Shown: piece after piece, positions 15,389 through 17,664 of the stretch
How positions within the stretch are numbered: the first letter of the stretch is position 1
Layout of the letters: each line of letters opens with the position of its first letter
DNA from: Sphingobacterium sp. UBA1575
GTDB taxonomy: Bacteria; Bacteroidota; Bacteroidia; Sphingobacteriales; Sphingobacteriaceae
DNA length: 17,664 nt
Assembly (NCBI GenBank): GCA_002322865.1
Contig: DCOH01000017.1
Coordinates: 39,500 to 57,163 of the forward strand
Direction: 5' to 3'
The notes under the pieces: generated by a model
What the model was told of the DNA's origin: nothing
The model's database searches: none
The model's input: the letters and a program-made list of their open reading frames with translations, nothing else
Translations under genes and position numbers: made by a program

Positions 15389-15997
15389 TTAGAAGTGGCT
15401 GAATATAAATCCCTTTTCCAAAAGGTAATCGATGGTTTGGGGAAGTGCATAGCGGACATTTTCTATGGCTTTGATATTATCATGAAATACAATGATGCTT
15501 CCTTTACGCACATAGGTTGTCGCGTTGTATAAACATCTTTCCGGACTGATTTTTTTATCGTAATCACCTGTAAGTACATCCCACATGATTATTTTATAGT
15601 CTTTTGCAAGAACATTCAACTGTTTCTGTGTAATTCTTCCGTATGGAGGCCTAAAGAGGTTGGTACTTGTCAATTCTTGGCAGGAGGCCACATTTTCCAG
15701 GTATTCTTCCAAAGGGGTTTCCCAACCTTTCTTATGGTTGTAGGTATGATTTCCAACAGCATGGCCTTCCTCAAGTAATCGCTGATAAATAGCCGGATTT
15801 TTTCGGATGTTATCACCCACGCAGAAAAAAGTCGCCTTAACTCCTTTTTCTTTTAGGACGTCTAAAATCCAAGGTGTTATTTCAGGGATAGGTCCGTCAT
15901 CAAAGGTTAAATAAATATTATTTTCTTGTTTACTTTTTCTCCAAATCGCTTTGGAATAAAGGTATTTAAGAAAAAATATAGGACGGACAAAATGCAT
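15389..15997 (-). CDS. Polysaccharide deacetylase family protein (NodB domain)
   Basis: This is a 202-residue metal-dependent carbohydrate esterase family 4 protein, which removes N- or O-acetyl groups from glycans such as peptidoglycan or chitin-like polymers. All NodB motifs are present: TFDDGP (31-36, catalytic base Asp33 and metal-binding Asp34), HTYNH (84-88, metal ligands), RPPYG (116-120), the WDVLTGDYD segment (139-147) and IVFHDN with catalytic His172. A short hydrophobic stretch (about 3-15) precedes the domain, but no convincing signal peptide is seen, so location is uncertain. I use the ATG at 15997 rather than the in-frame TTG at 16024, because that codon lies within the predicted -7 promoter box. 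The gene is divergent from the HhH gene and convergent with the DUF4249 gene. Confidence 0.93.
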   Translation of the reverse strand: MHFVRPIFFLKYLYSKAIWRKSKQENNIYLTFDDGPIPEITPWILDVLKEKGVKATFFCVGDNIRKNPAIYQRLLEEGHAVGNHTYNHKKGWETPLEEYLENVASCQELTSTNLFRPPYGRITQKQLNVLAKDYKIIMWDVLTGDYDKKISPERCLYNATTYVRKGSIIVFHDNIKAIENVRYALPQTIDYLLEKGFIFSHF

Positions 15998-16021
15998 GTT
16001 GTGGACTTCGATAATTTGCCC

Positions 16022-16052
16022 CAAATTTAATCATGATTTGTTTAGAACCAAA
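16022..16052 (-). promoter_or_regulatory. Bacteroidota-type promoter of the polysaccharide deacetylase gene
   Basis: Read on the - strand, TTTG (16052-16049) is followed after exactly 19 bases by TAAATTTG (16029-16022). Both elements match the Bacteroidota sigma-ABfr pattern TTTG-N19-TAnnTTTG without mismatch. Transcription should begin around 16015-16018, giving a leader of roughly 20 bases to the ATG at 15997. This is the best promoter in the window, and it decides the start codon of the gene. Confidence 0.7.
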
Positions 16053-16064
16053 ACTATTGACCAA

Positions 16065-17054
16065 ATGAAACGCTTGATTGATTATTTCCAATTAAATCAG
16101 AAGGAGCAAAAAGGGATATTTGTTTTATTGGTATTACTGTTACTCTTAATCATCTTGAAGATGATGCTGCCTTTTTGGAAGTCTCCTGAAAGTCTTAACT
16201 ACACCTTAGTTTTTTCAGAAGAATCAAAAGATGAAAGGGGTGATTTTGCAGATGAGGGTTTGGGATATACGGATAGGGAAGATCAGTTCCATCATTATGC
16301 TGATTCCTTGAATAAAGACTTTGCCCCATCTAAAGAAGGATTTGGGGAAAAACTGGTACCTCAATATTTCTTGTTTGATCCTAATCAATTGTCAAAAGAA
16401 GGCTGGATGAGCTTGGGTTTAAGTCCGAAGCAAGCGAATGTTATTATCAATTACAGAAACAAGGGCGGGAAATTTCGAAAAGCGGAGGATCTTTCCAGGA
16501 TGTATTCTATTTCGGAATCAAAATTTAAGGAATTGCTTCCTTATGTTCGGATTGCTAAGGAAGAAATTGGGAGTGATGGTTTTCATCAAAAACCGAGTTC
16601 AGGGTATCAAGAGGAGTATTCCTATGTTCGTAAAAAAGAACCGCTCTTTAAGATTAGTCTTAATGAGGCTGATACTACGGCCTGGATGCAGGTCCGGGGA
16701 ATAGGTCCGGTTTTCTCCAGTCGAATTGTTAAATTTCGTGATGCGCTTGGTGGTTTTCATAAGAAGGAACAATTGATGGAAGTTTATGGGATGACGCCTG
16801 AGTTATTTCAGAAGATTCAAGACCAACTGCTTGAACAGCCTTTGGCTTATGATAAAATTTTCATCAATAGAATCGGAATTGATTCTTTGGCAAAGCATCC
16901 TTATATCCGGTATAAGAAAGCAAGGACCATTGTGAATTATAGAATACAACATGGGCCATTTGAGAAAATTGAAGATTTAGGGAATATTCTTATTCTTGAT
17001 CTGGATTTTTTACGTAAAATTGAGCCATATTTAGATTTTGCTAGGGATTTATGA
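16065..17054 (+). CDS. Membrane-anchored helix-hairpin-helix (ComEA-like) protein
   Basis: The 329-residue protein has one N-terminal transmembrane segment (about 17-36, very Leu/Ile/Val-rich), a hydrophilic, mostly acidic spacer (about 40-100), and three related helix-hairpin-helix units at about 107-163, 200-256 and 268-325. Each has the form 'N-hydrophobic-G(I/L)...A/R-x-I-x-x-Y/F-R-x-GGF/GPF-x-x-x-E-x-L'. The central one has the classical RGIGPVFSSRIVKFRD hairpin (211-226). HhH units of this type bind DNA backbones, and ComEA in competent bacteria is a membrane-anchored example, so a DNA-binding protein outside or at the membrane is possible; other ComEA-like proteins have no known role. 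The ATG at 16065 is chosen over one at 15996 because the extra residues are non-conserved-looking and would overlap the divergent gene's promoter and start. Its stop overlaps apt by 4 bp. Confidence 0.87.
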   Translation: MKRLIDYFQLNQKEQKGIFVLLVLLLLLIILKMMLPFWKSPESLNYTLVFSEESKDERGDFADEGLGYTDREDQFHHYADSLNKDFAPSKEGFGEKLVPQYFLFDPNQLSKEGWMSLGLSPKQANVIINYRNKGGKFRKAEDLSRMYSISESKFKELLPYVRIAKEEIGSDGFHQKPSSGYQEEYSYVRKKEPLFKISLNEADTTAWMQVRGIGPVFSSRIVKFRDALGGFHKKEQLMEVYGMTPELFQKIQDQLLEQPLAYDKIFINRIGIDSLAKHPYIRYKKARTIVNYRIQHGPFEKIEDLGNILILDLDFLRKIEPYLDFARDL

Positions 17055-17587
17055 TCGAAGAAAAATTAAAAACCATTATTAGGGATATCCATGATTTTCC
17101 GAAACCAGGTATTGTATTTAAGGATATTACTCCGTTGTTGCAGCATCCAGAAATCGTGGCGGAAGCTGTTGAGGCTTTTGCGGAAGGACTAAAGGATATG
17201 GAGTTTGATGTGATTGCTGGAATTGAGAGCCGTGGTTTTCTATTTGGTTTTTTGCTGGCGCAAAAGCTCAATAAGCCGTTTATACCTATTCGGAAGCAAG
17301 GGAAATTGCCGTTTCATTGTATTTCAGAATCCTATAAGCTGGAATATGGGCAAGCAACTATTGAAATGCATGAGGATGCTTTTTTGCCAGGGACTAAGGT
17401 GTTGGTCCATGATGATCTGTTGGCGACTGGTGGGACAGTTGTTGCTGCTAGTAAGCTTATTGAGAAATTGGGTGGGGAGATTGCGGGATATTGTTTTGTG
17501 ATTAGTTTGGATTTTTTGAATAGTGCAGGAAGATTGAGCCGATTTAGTGAAAATGTGATTTCATTGGTGAGGTATCAGGAAGAGTAA
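17051..17587 (+). CDS. apt: Adenine phosphoribosyltransferase Apt
   Basis: This cytoplasmic purine-salvage enzyme converts adenine and PRPP to AMP and pyrophosphate. The 178 residues match the family length (about 170-180). Diagnostic segments are DFPKPGIVFKDITPLL (15-30), IAGIESRGFLFG (55-66), PFIPIRKQGKLP (76-87) and the PRPP-binding loop VLVHDDLLATGGT (117-129) with Asp121-Asp122. The usual residue before the acidic pair in this loop is Val or Ile with a preceding Ile/Val; His120 here is a mild variation. The ATG overlaps the stop of the HhH gene (ATGA, 17051-17054), so the two are cotranscribed and probably coupled, although no functional link is known. A palindromic repeat follows 16 bp after the stop. 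Confidence 0.97.
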   Translation: MIEEKLKTIIRDIHDFPKPGIVFKDITPLLQHPEIVAEAVEAFAEGLKDMEFDVIAGIESRGFLFGFLLAQKLNKPFIPIRKQGKLPFHCISESYKLEYGQATIEMHEDAFLPGTKVLVHDDLLATGGTVVAASKLIEKLGGEIAGYCFVISLDFLNSAGRLSRFSENVISLVRYQEE

Positions 17588-17603
17588 ACGGTGCGGAATC
17601 CGT

Positions 17604-17649
17604 GATTGCAACCCTCAGCGTCATTGCGAGGAGGTACGAGGAAGCAATC
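17604..17649. repeat. REP-like palindromic intergenic repeat downstream of apt
   Basis: GATTGC (17604-17609) pairs with GCAATC (17644-17649). Inside these, CCTC (17613-17616) pairs with GAGG (17638-17641), giving an imperfect hairpin of about 46 bases. The core at 17618-17650 reads GCGTCATTGCGAGGAGG then TACGAGGAAGCAATCT, with an alternative inner stem ATTGC/GCAAT (17623-17627, 17644-17648). Similar 'CATTGCGAGG...GAAGCAATC' sequences recur between genes in many bacterial genomes, from memory. No second copy is seen in this window, so dispersal cannot be shown here. It is also the only candidate transcription stop after apt. Confidence 0.6.
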
Positions 17650-17664
17650 TTTCGATTAGTGTAA

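Noticed and set aside
15373..15391. TAAATC/GATTTA inverted repeat between the DUF4249 and deacetylase genes as a terminator
   Set aside because: The stem is only 6 A/T-rich pairs with a 7-base loop, it overlaps the deacetylase stop codon, and no T-tract follows.
15996..16064. Upstream ATG extending the HhH protein by 23 residues
   Set aside because: The extension would overlap the divergent deacetylase start and promoter, and the ATG at 16065 gives a normal membrane-anchor N-terminus.
1..17664. CRISPR arrays, insertion sequences, prophage, tRNA or rRNA genes
   Set aside because: No regularly spaced repeats, transposase-like proteins, terminal inverted repeats or structured RNA sequences were found on reading both strands.

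Overview
The window looks like chromosomal DNA of a Bacteroidota bacterium, most likely Sphingobacteriaceae (Sphingobacterium or Pedobacter type). The reasons are moderate-to-low GC, no Shine-Dalgarno-like ribosome binding sites, promoter candidates of the Bacteroidota TTTG-N19-TAnnTTTG form, a TonB-dependent receptor with an N-terminal carboxypeptidase-regulatory domain paired with a DUF4249 lipoprotein, and the protein families seen. This placement is inference from sequence features, not from a database search.

Layout. Positions 1-4857 (+) hold a glycogen block: the tail of a probable GH31 alpha-glucosidase, then glgB (branching enzyme), glgA (synthase) and glgC (ADP-glucose pyrophosphorylase). 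The last three are packed with a 4-bp overlap and a 1-bp gap. A strong hairpin at 4879-4918 sits between this block and the convergent pair at 4941-6616 (-): an Lrp/AsnC regulator followed by an EamA-type exporter. Positions 6810-9770 (+) encode a large FAD/iron-sulfur oxidoreductase of the D-2-hydroxyacid dehydrogenase type. Positions 9806-12194 (+) hold three exported proteins: an unrecognised lipoprotein, a propeller-like secreted protein of unknown function, and a secreted serine esterase. Positions 12223-15364 (+) hold the outer-membrane receptor and its DUF4249 lipoprotein. Positions 15389-15997 (-) encode a NodB polysaccharide deacetylase with a well-formed promoter. Positions 16065-17587 (+) hold a membrane-anchored helix-hairpin-helix protein translationally overlapped with apt. 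The window ends in a palindromic REP-like repeat.

How the genes work together. GlgC makes ADP-glucose, GlgA polymerises it, GlgB adds branches, and the upstream GH31 enzyme may trim or recycle alpha-glucans. The AsnC regulator probably controls its exporter partner. The exported-protein genes and the receptor pair form a cell-envelope neighbourhood, but a shared substrate cannot be read from the sequence.

I found no clear undescribed system. There are no CRISPR arrays, insertion sequences, phage genes, toxin-antitoxin pairs or defence modules. The items most worth a second look are the unrecognised lipoprotein cluster, the HhH-apt coupling, the cyanobacterial/plant-like GlgC, the degenerate cysteine-rich domain in the FAD/Fe-S protein, and the terminal repeat.
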